A DNA stretch of 64,000 nt from Orychophragmus violaceus (lineage: Eukaryota; Streptophyta; Magnoliopsida; Brassicales; Brassicaceae): positions 31,530,766 to 31,594,765 of the forward strand of contig CM058234.1 in NCBI GenBank assembly GCA_030180135.1, read 5' to 3'. A model generated the notes under the pieces. It saw only the letters and a list, made by a program, of their open reading frames with translations. It searched no databases and had not been told where the DNA came from. A program made the translations under genes and the position numbers. Below, piece by piece: positions 47,713 to 59,028 of the stretch (positions are counted from its first letter, which is position 1; each line of letters opens with the position of its first letter).

Positions 47713-48415
47713 TGTTGGATCTCCTAGGATCTAGGGTTTGATATATTGAATTTACCAACCTCGTTCTTACCTTGAACTGGCAGCGGAATTGGTGAACGAG
47801 ATCAGTGAGCAACGCAGATGCCTTGCCTCTACCAGATACACACGCACACAAGCTGGAAACGGGATGCTAGTGCCGGATCTGTGGGTTCTAAGAGTTTCTG
47901 GTGTTTCTACTTTTTTGTCCGAGAGAAGAGAAGACGGCTAGGGTTCAGGTCGACCATATAAGACCTTATATATCGACCTGGAAATGACATCACAAACCGT
48001 CGGACAATCCCGGCTCGGTTACGTCATTAATTTGAAACATCAGTTTCGAAACCCGATGTGCAACGATCGACACACTTACTGTGTCGATCGACACACCTCC
48101 ACGAAAAGCCTGCATCGATCGACACACTCATGCATCGATCGACACACACATTGTAAAACTCTAAGTAAATGTGTCTCCAATACACATCAGTATGATCATT
48201 ACCATAATGATCATTCCCACTTTCATGCTTCCAGTTTGCTTAGGTGTGTGACCCTATAGGATCATATAATACTGGCAGTAAGTCTACAACTTACAGACTG
48301 CAAGAGGCTTCTAGCAAAACATTGCAACCGCCCAGTATTATACGAATGTCTGATCTCGACACACAACTATCATCAGGAGTGAGTACAAGTGTGATTTCAG
48401 GACACTATCCCAACA
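47713..48415 (-). repeat. 3' LTR of C
   Basis: 703 bp. It holds an extra 25 bp compared with the 5' LTR, in a CGATCGACACAC-rich stretch near 48060-48150. The U3 structure is at 48268-48339. Confidence 0.92.
48268..48339 (-). other. U3 inverted-repeat structure of C, covarying version
   Basis: Outer arms AATACTGG (48268-48275) and CCAGTATT (48332-48339) are as in A and B. The inner hairpin is GTAAGT (48278-48283), loop CTACA, ACTTAC (48289-48294), where A/B/D/E have ATAAGT/ACTTAT. The second inner stem is TGCAA/TTGCA instead of GATCATGA/TCATGATC. Confidence 0.65.
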
Positions 48416-49230
48416 ATCTCCCACTTGTACTGGAATCATCAATTCCTATAATCCTTTTGTCTCTATATCTCGATTTGGCATAAGGCAAGATTGGTGTCAT
48501 CCTTATTAAGCCAACATCGTGTTTATCGAACTCTTGATCTCATACTGAACATTACAAACAAGTGAACTACAGTTCGTTTGAGTGCGGCCACACATTTTCT
48601 CAGTATTAAATCTTCGATAGGCCCTGAGATATTTATCTCCTGTTATTCAGGAGGGACAAATCTCATCTTTTTCTATCCCTATTTCAACGCACACTTCATG
48701 ATATACTTGAACAGTGCCGTTATAGTCGCCAGTTACGGATCGACGTTTGACAAAGTCAAAGTGTACCAATTCATATGCAAGAAAGCATGATGAACTCAGG
48801 TCTAAGGACTATACTCTATAGTCGTAATGAGAACCTCTTATGACACAGATATAACTATCTTGTAGACTTCTCATTAGCGGGTCATGTCCGATCATATGTT
48901 CACTAACATATATCTGTGTGACTGACTGCGATAATCATATCATTGGCTAAGTTGCTCCATGAAACTTAGCCAACAGTCACCTCACAATCTAGTCTCTAAC
49001 GGTTGTCAGTGTCCCAATTCTACAACCTCGACTAGGGACAAAACATAATTTATTAACTTATAGGGTTTCATGATCAAGTCTTCAACTTGATGACCTATAA
49101 TATGTCATAAACTTATTTTGGGACCATTATTTAATTATCCAATAGTCAAATAATGTTGATGTCAGTTTTTCATAAACATGACCATATCATATTTATCTGA
49201 ACATCATAACTAAACTAACTCCCAGTAGAA
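48416..49230 (-). other. Long 3' noncoding region of C
   Basis: Polypurine tract CAAGTGGGAGAT (48416-48427, minus strand), then noncoding sequence with blocks related to A/B/D/E (such as the GACTATACTCTATAGTCGTA palindromic block near 48807). Confidence 0.7.
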
Positions 49231-51562
49231 TCAAGACCAAGTCTTCAGATGTCTAGTACCTACAGCAGCAGTGTTCAACTCGTGCTTAGGTTGTAGGAGA
49301 GGCTGCGGTGTTCTTGCTTGGAACCATTCCAACAAACTACACCGCTATTCTTTAATGAGCACTATTCTACGGTCCTCTGCTTGGAAACCTTTCCAACAGA
49401 GAGTATCGTTACACAGGAAAAATGACATAACCAAGTGGGAACCGGGAATCATCTTTGTCCGTCTAACTACTCATAATTGATTCGTCTATTCTCAGTTGTA
49501 CAAGAACCTATCCTTAGTGTTTCTCAAACACTTGGGGATATTCCTTTGCAACTGTCCAGTGACTCTTACTGGAACAAATTGGTATCTACTCGTCATGCTT
49601 TATGTGTCAGCTGCATTTAGACGAGCGCACATATGGCATTCATGATGTACTCTATTGCATAAGCAAAAAGAATCACACTCATAGTCACTAGCTCAGCCAG
49701 TGTCCAAGACACTTCATCTTGCTAAGATCATTGCCATTAGACCTTTGGTGTGAAGCCATTCTTGGAATCATGCATATTGGAACTGTCCAGCACCTTATAA
49801 TCATAAGGATTCTGACACGATCCAATTAGCTCTTCTGATCCATCTCAATGGCTACATATTCCAAGAACTCACGCGACTTCTCCCATGTCCATCGTTAAAT
49901 TTGACTTCCGACCCAAATCTTGACAAGACTTTAGTGTCGGAACGTCGTTTATGAGATTAAGTACGTTCTTAACATACAGTTTGAGAATTGCAATTACGCT
50001 CCCACTAGTTTACTTGTAAACGCACTGTTTCTATTCGTTCCTGATCGAGTCAAAGCCTTTGACCGTTTTAACAGAACATAGATTCCAACTCCAAGATGCT
50101 TGCTTCAACCGGTGAAGCTAACATGCATAACTAGCCAATTTTCGGAGTTGGGGCTCACCTTCGCTTCTTTGAAATTCGCAGGCTCGTCACTCTTCAATGA
50201 TCAACAGATCACGACAATTGGTTACGAGGAATCACCCTCGGTTTAGTGACGGATCCATTAGGATCAGCGAACTTCAGGCTCCACAGGTCTCGATCCTACA
50301 GCACTCTGTATATCTAACCGTTGCTCTCCCTCAACAGGTTGAACATCCTCCTGTGTTTCTCGAATTTCTTCGAGTTGTACTTATACTCCCACTGTTCTTC
50401 TTGGAAAAACAGAGTTCCGAACAACAAAACTTTGTTTTCGGATTGGTTGCAGAAGTACTAAGCCTCGGTTTCCTTAGGACAACCAGCGAAGCAACACTTA
50501 TCAGATTTGGGTTCAAGTTTGTTTGTTGACAACTGCCTTACACAAACCTTGCAATCCCAATTAATCAGAAAAATATATTTGGAAATCACCCAGTCCACAT
50601 CCAATGTGGTGTTTTTCACTGATTCTGACAGAAAACTTATTTAGCGTAAACATGTTCATTTTAGAGCGTATTTTAAAAGAATGATGGAAGATTCATGTGA
50701 CTCATCATTAATCGGAGCATATTCAATAAGATCCGATTCATTGTCTCAGAAACACCATTCAGGTTTTCTAGGAGATAAGAGCTGTGATATGGCTTCACAC
50801 TCTCTTAGATGATCACTCAATTCTTGACTCAAGTATTTTCCTCCGCGATCTAATCGAGGATATCAATACTGCTGTCAAATCGGTTTTATACTTCATTCTG
50901 AAACTCCTTTGATCATTCCAAAGGATTCTGACTCGTGTCTTATCAAATGAACACGGTCATACTTATTGAAGCCATCAATAAGTCAATGAAGTATTGAAGT
51001 TTTTCCTTTGGCACTAATGCTCATCGGGCCGCATACATCAGTATGTGCAAGGCCCAACGAGCCTCTGGCCCGTTTCTTTAGCTCTGCTAAGGAAACCTTA
51101 GTCATTTGGCCCAGCAAGCAGAATTCATGTCTCAATTGATTCACAATCAAATGAACCTGAAGCCCATAACTATGGAACTTCTGAATCCGCTGCGCTCTAT
51201 TTGGTCATTTTACTATGCTGAGGAAAAATCGAGTTCAAGTCATCAGACTTGAATCATTTGATACTTATGTTATATTTAAGCGTATGTTGGTTTAAGATAT
51301 AAAACCCTTTCAAAAGGGGTGCTACTATATGACATTTCATTAAGATCAAAAGAGCAAAACTTGTCTTTTATCAGAATGAAAAACATTCAAATTCTTACAA
51401 GAAAATGAAAGACATTTCTGCATAAAGCAGGTACATAGTAGCAATTACTTAATTCAAAAACCAAGCTTGAAAGGCTCCTACAAGTGCAGAATCTCTACGG
51501 CTTATGCAGCAACCATTGCTCCATACTAGGCACGCAGTTCCACTTGTCCTTTCTTCAACGTT
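49231..51562 (-). pseudogene. Copia pol remnant (element C)
   Basis: Decayed protease to RNase H on the minus strand with no long open frame. The RT active-site region near 49955-49985 reads LYVKNVLN, so both catalytic Asp residues of YVDD are gone. The integrase zone near 50930-51040 retains only short pieces. Confidence 0.82.
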
Positions 51563-52477
51563 CTACTGTTGCTTAGGCCCTGCATATTTCCAAAATATCA
51601 GTACCACAACTAGTATCCAATACATATGTAGAACTTGAATTAATAACACAATACCTGAAGAAGAAGTACCATACATCTTCTTCATCTCTTGTGAATCTTC
51701 CAAGAATTTAATGCAATCTCTCTTCCAATGCCCATACTCATTACAGTAGAAGCACTTTCTAACATCAGATGGGCCGGATTTGGGCTTATAAGATGACATA
51801 GGCTTATCCTGATTCCAAATCTGGACGGCCCTGCCTCTACCCTTGTCAACATAAGATTTCTCAAATCTTTTACCCTTCTTGATGCTTTGCTCTGCTGTCT
51901 TGAGCATGCCATGCAGCTCAGTCAACGTCTTCGTCAAGCCTTTCTTGATATAATTCTTAATGAACTTATCATAACTTGACGGCAGTGACTGCAGAATGAT
52001 GCCAGTTGCCAACTCTAAGCTGACAGGACAATCCAGTTTCCCCAGGTTATCAACGTAACCCATCATTTTAATGACATGAGGACTCACTGGAACATCCTCT
52101 GGTAGTCTGCACCCAGTGAGAGACTTCACCATCTGGAATCTCTCAACTCGTGCCAGATCCTGAAACTTCAGTTTCAGGCTGGTGATCATCTCTATTGGCG
52201 ACTCCATGTTCTCGTATTGACTCTTCAAGTCCGAGTTCATGGTAGCCAACATCAGACCACGCACATCTACCACATCAATATAATGCTTATTCCAAGCATT
52301 ATGTACTGCATTCGAGCGATTGGCCCCAAGCCTTTCTGGAAGAGCTTTCTCAAGGACATAGTCCTTACTCTCCTGCTTGAGGATTAATCTCAAATTGCGA
52401 TACCAATCCAGGAAATTTGACCCATTTAACTTGTCATTCTCAAGGACGGGTCGTAACGAGAAGGTAGTTTTTGACAT
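51563..52477 (-). CDS. Copia Gag (element C), full length 304 aa
   Basis: Starts MSKTTFSLRPVLENDKLNGS and shares the whole Gag layout with B: NFLDWYRNLRLIL, DVRGLMLATM, PVSPHV, LPSSYDKF, GLTKTLTELHGMLKT, and a CCHC zinc knuckle at C242, C245, H250, C255 (CFYCNEYGHWKRDC). After about residue 276 the frame differs from the gag-protease join of E/D because of a small indel, so it ends in about 28 unrelated residues rather than entering protease. It is well diverged from Gag of B yet still uninterrupted, while pol next to it is destroyed. It would assemble particles and package RNA. Confidence 0.88.
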   Translation of the reverse strand: MSKTTFSLRPVLENDKLNGSNFLDWYRNLRLILKQESKDYVLEKALPERLGANRSNAVHNAWNKHYIDVVDVRGLMLATMNSDLKSQYENMESPIEMITSLKLKFQDLARVERFQMVKSLTGCRLPEDVPVSPHVIKMMGYVDNLGKLDCPVSLELATGIILQSLPSSYDKFIKNYIKKGLTKTLTELHGMLKTAEQSIKKGKRFEKSYVDKGRGRAVQIWNQDKPMSSYKPKSGPSDVRKCFYCNEYGHWKRDCIKFLEDSQEMKKMYGTSSSGIVLLIQVLHMYWILVVVLIFWKYAGPKQQ

Positions 52478-54175
52478 AGGCTGAAAATTTTAATCAAAGA
52501 AAGTTTTAGTTATGATTTCAGGAAATGAGGAATCTTATCCAATAAGAAAACTCGCATTATATTCAAACAATGTTTCCTCAATGAATATAATAATCCAAGA
52601 TCCATACATCACTAAAATCCGAGTGGACGACTCGTCTTCACCCAGAGTTTAGCAATCTAGGTAAGCAAATCATTGCTAATTGTACTCAGTACAACTCTTG
52701 GTCGTAGATAAGACAATCCATGTCTCATCCACTCTGACGTCTCTGGGCCCAGAACTTCTGATAGTCCAGTCAAGTAAAACCAATCTCTTCTGTCTTGTGA
52801 TCACTGACAGTTGCACTGTAAGTCTGTCAATGACCATCTGCCTTACTCATGTTGCATTGGATACCAAGGACTCCAAGAGTATCCAACAAACGACACGAGT
52901 CTTGACAGTAGACAAGATTGGGCAAGAAATCAAGATCACTTGATATTTAGTTGAGGAAATGGAACTTTAAAAGATTAGTAATTCAATCTCTTAGGTCATG
53001 CAATAGTTGATGTCAAGCACTGAAGACCATCAACACTACTACCTGCCTTACTCATGTAATTGTGGACACCAAGCTCTTGGCAAGACTATCCAACAACGAA
53101 ACGAGTCTTGACAGTTGACCATATTGAATAACTAAGCTTCGATTTAACACACATCTAATGTGCATTAAATAGGTTTAGAACATTTTTAACTTTTAATTTC
53201 AATTTAGTTTTAATCGTTCTAATTTCAGTGGGTTAGGTCATTCGGTTCGGTTGTTTAATCATTTGGTTCAAAACCAAACGATTACGGTTCGCATCGTCAC
53301 CATATGCGTCGACTGAGACACTTGGTCGACTCTTGATACGCAACCTTTCAGATCATCCGAGATAACCGGTCAAATTCAATTTGACCGGTTCATCTAATCG
53401 AACCGATTCAACCAGTTTTAATTAATCGCGATAACCGGTCAAATCCAATTGAGCCGACTTATCCAATTAAACTGATCTTAACCAATCTACCTTAACCAAG
53501 TATGATAACCAGTTCAATCCAATTGAACCGATTCAACCATCACAAGGCCTGTGTCGACCGACACTTAACCTGTGTCAATCGATACAATAGAGAATCAGGG
53601 AATTTTAATCGAGTTAAACCGACATAACCATGCGAGACAACCGGCTCAATCCAATTGAACCAATCTATCCTTTCGCACAGCCTGCGTCGATCGATGCACC
53701 CAGTGTGACGATCGACACAGTGCGATTTCTAGATCGAAACCCAATGATTTAATAGGCGAATTCGCGATGCATCGATCGACACACCCAGTGCATCGATCGA
53801 TGCTGTGCGAAAATCCTAAAATTATTTTACGCGAGTTTTCGCTCTGTGTCGATCGATGCACGCTTTGCAACGATCGACACGCTGCGACAAACCCTAAATT
53901 GTTTGCGAGTTTTCGCTCTGTGTCGATCGATGCACGCTTTGCAACGATCGATACGCTGCGACAAACTCTAAGAGTTTACGTGTTTTCGCTCTGCATCGAT
54001 CGATGCATCCTTGCAACGATCGATACACTGCGAAAAACACAGATATCGAATTTTCAACAGAAGTTTTTAATCCGAGATTAACATGTTAAAACTCGATTTT
54101 AGCAGGCAATCAACAATTCAACAAACCCAGTTTTCGAATTAATTGCATCAGATTCAATATCTAAACCCTAACAAC
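52478..54175 (-). other. 5' leader of C
   Basis: Untranslated leader of about 1.7 kb. The distal part (53540-54060) is a repeat array (listed separately); 53220-53540 has repeated AACCGGTCAAAT / CCAATTGAACC words. Confidence 0.75.
53680..54060. repeat. 73-74 bp tandem repeats with TCGATCGA palindromes
   Basis: Clear units begin at 53845, 53919 and 53992 (TGTGTCGATCGATGCACGC or TGCATCGATCGATGCATCC). More diverged copies lie upstream from about 53680. Each unit pairs a GTCGATCGATGC word with a CAACGATCGAYAC word and ends in GCGAGTTTTCGCTC. Related words occur in the C LTRs (48060-48150, 54530-54600). Confidence 0.85.
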
Positions 54176-54187
54176 GCTCTGATACCA
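54176..54187 (-). other. Primer binding site of C
   Basis: The minus strand reads TGGTATCAGAGC one base inside the 5' LTR. Confidence 0.93.
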
Positions 54188-54188
54188 C

Positions 54189-54866
54189 TGTTGGATCTCC
54201 TAGGATCTAGGGTTTGATATATTGAATTTACCAACCTCGTTCTTACCTTGAACTGGCAGCGGAATTGGTGAACGAGATCAGTGAGCAACGCAGATGCCTT
54301 GCCTCTACCAGATACACACGCACACAAGCTGGAAACGGGATGCTAGTGCCGGATCTGTGGGTTCTAAGAGTTTCTGGTGTTTCTACTTTTCTGTCCGAGA
54401 GAAGAGAAGACGGCTAGGTTTCAGGTCGACCATATAAGACCTTATATATCGACCTGGAAATGACATCACAAACCGTCGGACAATCCCCGCTCGGTTACGT
54501 CATTAATTCGAAACATCAGTTTTGAAACCCGATGTGCATCGACACACCTCCACGAAAAGCCTGCATCGATCGACACACTCATGCATCGATCAACACACAC
54601 ATTGTAAAACTCTAAGTCAATGTGTATCCAATACACATCAGTATGATCATTACCATAATGATCATTCCCACTTTCATGCTTCCAGTTTGCTTAGGTGTGT
54701 GACCCTATAGGATCATATAATACTGGCAGTAAGTCTACAACATACAGACTGCAAGAGGCTTCTAGCAAAACATTGCAACCGCCCAGTATTATACGAATGT
54801 CTGATCTCGACACACAACTATCATCAGGAGTGAGTACAAGTGTGATTTCAGGACACTATCCCAACA
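54189..54866 (-). repeat. 5' LTR of C
   Basis: 678 bp. A TATA-like CTTATATATCG / CATATAAG zone is near 54431-54452 (minus-strand promoter). Confidence 0.92.
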
Positions 54867-55724
54867 CATATCACCTGGTATTTCCAGTTGGTAGGCATTG
54901 TCGTGGATCTTCTTTAGGACTCTGAATGGTCCGTCTCCTCCGGGTAAAAGCTTCGACCTCCGCTGGTTTGGGAACCTCTCAGACTGCATATGTACCCATA
55001 CCCAGTCGCCGGGTTGAAAGGTGATTTCCTTTCGGTGTTTGTCGGCCTGCTTCTTGTATTGTGCGGTTTTATTCTCTAGGTTCTCCTTGACCTCCTGATA
55101 TAGTTTACCAACGGCCTAGGCCTTGCGCTCTCTGTCCAGGTTGGTAAACTTCAATGGTGGTAATGGCTTAAGGTCGATAGGCGTCTCTTGCTTAAACCCA
55201 TAAATAATCTCAAATGGTGACAGATTAGTAGCCGAGTTGTTAGCATTGTTTTAAGAAAATTCAACAAACGGAATGCAATCTAACCAACTACTCAAGTTTT
55301 TACCGACCGTGGCCCGTAATAGGGATGAGAGGGTGCGGTTGATGACCTCTGTCTGTCCGTCCGTCTGTGGGAGAAAGGTCGTGGAGAACAGGAGCTTGGT
55401 GCCAAGTTTCCTCCACATCGTTCTCCAGAAGTGGCCGAGAAACGTCGGATCGCTGTCAGAGACGATCGTCCGGGGCTGACCGTGCAACCTCACTACTTCC
55501 TTGAAGAACCGGTCGGCTGTTTGGGTGGCATCACTGGTCTTTGAAAACGGTATGAAATAGGCCATTTTTGAAAGCCGGTCGACCACAACGAAGATGGAGT
55601 CCTTGTTCCTGATTTTAGGAAATCCTAGTAAAAAATTAATAGATATATCGACCCATGGTCGGTTAGGTATATGCAAAGGTATATAAAGGCCATATGGATG
55701 TGACCTGGACTTGGACTTAAGCAA
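54867..55724 (-). pseudogene. Gypsy G integrase core and C-terminal part
   Basis: Minus-strand integrase. 55251-55724 reads HIPNRPWVDISINFLLGFPK (first catalytic Asp), then SIFVVVDRLSKMAYFIP, TIVSDSDPTF (second Asp, within the usual SDRD region) and QTDGQTEVINRTL (catalytic Glu). Downstream 54867-55250 has the C-terminal domain with FQPGDWVWVHMQSERFP, RSKLLPGGDGPFRVLKKIHDNAYQLEIPGDM. It is interrupted at 54866 by Copia C. Confidence 0.87.
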
Positions 55725-56310
55725 CGTAAGACACTTGGAACAGAAGCATTCAACGTCTCACCTCTGGTGCGACCAGAATAAATGGTCGGTCAGGACGATC
55801 AACGTTTTGTCCATGCCAAAATTCCCACATCAGTCCGCCTCCATGAGCTTCACGGATCAGCAGGTCTCTCATCGACCCTTGTGGGATGCACAGACGTTTT
55901 CCTCGGAACAGGAACCCATTGTGGTTATAGAACATCCCCTTAGTTCCATGCTGACATTCCTGAAAAGTTACACCAAAATACGGGTCAGATTCATAATCAT
56001 TTTTAATCAACTTAACCCCAAAACTTTGGCCTCCATGGTGATGATCAGCGCGTATCTCCTGGATAGTGCGTCGGCCTCAACGTTCTCCTTTCCCTTCTTG
56101 TACTTGAAGATGTACGGAAAGGTTTCCATGAACTCAAGCCACTTAGCATGTCTTCTCTTCACGGTCGTCTGTCCTCTCAGATGCTTTAGAGTCTCGTGGT
56201 CGGTGTGTATGAAAAATCCTTGGCCAACAGATAGTGCTGCCACATCTCCAAAGGTCGCACAAGGCATACAGCTCCTTGTCGTATGTTGGTAAGTTGAGTG
56301 TGGCCCCATT
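55725..56310 (-). pseudogene. Gypsy G RNase H end and integrase zinc finger
   Basis: 56007-56309 reads HTDHETLKHLRGQ, RRHAKWLEFMETFPYIFKYK, ENVEADALSRR (RNase H end). 55750-56010 reads FLFRGKRLCIPQGSMRDLLIREAHGGGL, the H..H..C..C zinc-binding start of integrase. The same sequence lies at 28672-29142. Confidence 0.85.
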
Positions 56311-56818
56311 TAACTTCTCACTGAAGTAGGCTACAGGTCATCATCCTTGTGTCAGTACAGCTCAAATACCTAAAAATGATGCATCACATTCAATTTCAAA
56401 AGTTTGGTCAAAGTTAGGTAACACCAAAATGGGCGCATGGGTCAGGAGGTCCTTGAGCTTCTGGAATGCAGCCTCATGTGCGGATCCCCACTTGAACGGG
56501 ACGTCCTTCTTGATAACGGCTGTGAGTGGTGTGGCCACAGTGCTGAAATCATTCACGAACCCGTAGCCTAACTTCTCACTGAAGTAGGCTACGGGTCATC
56601 ATCCTTGTGTCAGTACAGCTCCAGTACCTAAAAATGATGCATCACATTCAATTTCAAAAGTTTGGTCAAAGTTAGGTAACACCACAATGGGCGCATGGGT
56701 CAGGAGGTCCTTGAGCTTCTGGAATGCAGCCTCATGTGCGGATCCCCACTTGAACGGGACGTCCTTCTTGATCACGGCTGTGAGTGGTCCGACCACAGTG
56801 CTGAAATCATTCACGAAC
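56311..56818 (-). repeat. 258-bp tandem duplication inside Gypsy G RNase H start
   Basis: Units start TAACTTCTCACTGAAGTAGG at 56311 and 56569. Each encodes MNDFSTV..PLTAVIKKDVPFKW and FEIECDASFLG, so the element has two copies of the RT/RNase H hinge. The related fragment at 28672-29560 has a single copy. Confidence 0.92.
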
Positions 56819-57537
56819 CGGCGGTAGAAACTGGCCAGTCCATGAAAACTCCTAACTTGGTTGATGCTGGTCGGGGTCTACCATTCTTTGATCGCCTTGA
56901 CCTTCTCATGGTCCACATGTAAATCCTGTGAACTCACAACAATACCTAAAAATACAAGCTTATCAGTGCATAATGTGCACTTCTTGAGGTTCGCATAATG
57001 ACCTTCTTGTCGAAAAGTCTCCATTACTTGCTCAAGATGCAACAAATGATCAGCAAAACATCGACTATAAATCAAAATGTCATCAAAATAAATGACGACG
57101 AAATTACTGATGTAGGCCTGTAGGACCTATTTCATGAGTCGCATGAACGTGATGGGGGCGTTGGTAAGGGCGAATCGCATCACAAGCCACTCGTCCAGAC
57201 CCTGCTTGATCTTAAACGCGGTTTTCCACTCGTCCCCTTCTTTCATTTGGACCTGATGTTAGCCACTCCGTAGAACTATCTTGGGAAAGACAGACGCTCC
57301 GTGCAGTTCGTGATGTTGTTGATCGCTTGGCAGTCCACGCACATTCGCCATGATCCGTCCTTCTTGGGCACTAACAGGACATGAACGTCACACTGGCTTA
57401 GGCTTTCACGGATGTAGCCTTTGAACATAAGGTCTTGAACCTGTTTCTCCAACTCCTTGGACACGGTCAGGTTCATGCGGTAAGCTGGTCGGTTTGGCAA
57501 TGCGGATCCTGTTATGAGGTCGATCTGATGCTCGATG
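56819..57537 (-). pseudogene. Gypsy G reverse transcriptase
   Basis: Minus strand: LPNRPAYRMN start, GYIRESLSQCDVHVLLVPKK, GSWRMCVDCQAINNIT (57276-57500), then the active site VVIYFDDILIYS near 57070-57095 and KKCTLCTDKLVFLG (56878-57075). There are frame breaks and a missing segment in between. Copia E is inserted just upstream at 57543. Confidence 0.87.
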
Positions 57538-57542
57538 CCTTA

Positions 57543-58180
57543 TGAAGGATTGTTTAGTGTTAATCCAGATTCAATTCTCAGATTCAACAGTCCTAAACAT
57601 GCAGATCTAGGTTCTCTTGATTAGAAACTTAATATAGATCTCACCTTTTACCTGTTTATGCAGCGGAAAGAGAGAACAGGTCAGAGATCAGCAGAACCAC
57701 CAAGAGATGGATCCTCCAAAGGCTCAAACACGCTTCACAGGAAATTGGCTGCTAGACCAAAGGAGAGGAGGCGCAGAGAGAGAGAGAGAAATCGCGGCCA
57801 GGGCTTAGGGTTCAGCAAAGAATTAGACTTGGTTTTAATTATAAAACCCTTCTCTAATTCCTTTTGGGCTTTTAGGCCCAAATACCAATCTGATTAAATC
57901 CCTTGGATTTAATCAGACCCATTAATCTCTCTCTAAGTACGACAAATGCCTGGCACTTTTACCGTACTTCTGCTAAGCCGTTCCTACACATTTTCTTGTT
58001 AGCTTAGGCGTGTGACCCATATGGGATCATATAATAAAGGCAATAAGTCCAAGACTTATAGATCATGAGCGGACTCTAGCAAGCCATCATGACCCCCAGT
58101 ATTATATGACTTATGTCTGATCATTGACATACTCTTACTTTCTAGAGACAGTACCGAGATTACTGGACACAATTCCAACA
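57543..58180 (-). repeat. 3' LTR of E
   Basis: About 638 bp, ending (plus strand) GACACAATTCCAACA before the tract ATCTCCCACTTG. It shares the U3 structure (GATCATGA / TCATGA near 58060-58090) with D, A and B. Confidence 0.88.
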
Positions 58181-59028
58181 ATCTCCCACTTGTACTGGAA
58201 TCTCTGTATTCATAATCCTTTTGTCACAATATCTCGATTAGTCATAAGGCAAGATTAGTGTCATCCTTATAAAGCCTAATCTTGTTCATCGGACTCTGAT
58301 TCGATACTGACAATCCAAACGACTCGGGACAGTCCGTTTGAGCATGGCCATGCATTTTCCAGTATTCAAATCTCCGATTGGCCTAGAGATATTCACTCCA
58401 TTTATATTGGAGGGACAAATCCCGTCTTGTTCCATCACTGTAAACTACTCATTTCGTAATACACCCAAACAAGGTCCTTATAACTATCGCTTAACGACAG
58501 CATTAGACAATGATCAAAGCGCATTAGTTCATGTGCAGTCACATGCATGCGAACTCAGGTCTAAGGACTATACTCTATAGTCGTAGTAAGAATCTCTTAT
58601 GACACAGATATAAATATCCTGAAGAGTTCTTATAATCGGGTCTTGTCCGGTCGTATGTACCCTACATACACCTATGTACTGACTTTGATGCCGCGCATCT
58701 ATGACACACTGAGACTTTGTCATAAGTCACATACCAATCTAGTCTCACACGGTTGTTGGTGTTCCAATTTCAACAACCTTCGACTAGGGACATGATGATA
58801 TAAACCATCTATCAAATATAGGGTCTCATGATCAAGCTAAATGACTTTGATAACTTAAGATCAAGTCACTTACTTCGATGACCTATAAAATGGTTCATAT
58901 CACTTTGGAACGATTATTTCATCACAGTTAAAATAATCTTGAAATAATAATTTCATTAAACATAAAATGTTTTACAAGAACATATCAAATAACTAAATAA
59001 AGCCCTCAAACTCCCACTCAAATTTAGA
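58181..59028 (-). other. Polypurine tract and 3' noncoding region of E
   Basis: CAAGTGGGAGAT (58181-58192, minus strand), then about 835 bp of noncoding sequence matching 41302-42140 of D. Plus-strand open frames here (such as 58338-58580) are fortuitous and recur in D. Confidence 0.8.

Larger units (their letters stand above)
47713..54866 (-). mobile_element. Copia element C, complete, gag intact and pol dead
   Basis: 7154 bp on the minus strand, TGTTGGGATAGTGTCC to TCCAACA. LTRs are 47713-48415 and 54189-54866 (about 98% identical apart from a 25-bp length difference). It has primer site, leader, full-length gag, decayed pol and polypurine tract. Flanks CGTAT (47708-47712) and CATAT (54867-54871) are a target duplication with one mismatch. 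It lies in the integrase region of Gypsy G. It belongs to the A/B/D/E clade but is diverged from all of them. Confidence 0.93.
46629..57542 (-). mobile_element. Gypsy element G, minus strand, interrupted by Copia C and E
   Basis: Ty3/gypsy element with pol order RT, RNase H, zinc finger, integrase on the minus strand. RT starts at 57500 and the integrase C-terminus crosses the C insertion (54867 to 47712). It then runs to a purine tract and probable LTR at 46629-47615. The 5' part lies beyond Copia E, outside the window. Pol is broken by stops and by a 258-bp tandem duplication, so it is dead. I see no chromodomain signature in the readable C-terminus. Confidence 0.82.

Noticed and set aside
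53646..54081. Short direct repeats considered as a CRISPR-like array
   Set aside because: The units are contiguous 73-74 bp tandem repeats inside a retrotransposon leader, with no unique spacers and in a plant genome.
55711..56292. 193-codon plus-strand open frame (and its twin at 28532-29146)
   Set aside because: It lies antisense to Gypsy RNase H/integrase coding sequence on the minus strand, which has clear family motifs.
58338..58580. 80-codon open frame repeated in D (41753-41995) as a conserved small gene
   Set aside because: It is antisense to the element's 3' noncoding region, and its conservation is explained by the near-identity of D and E.
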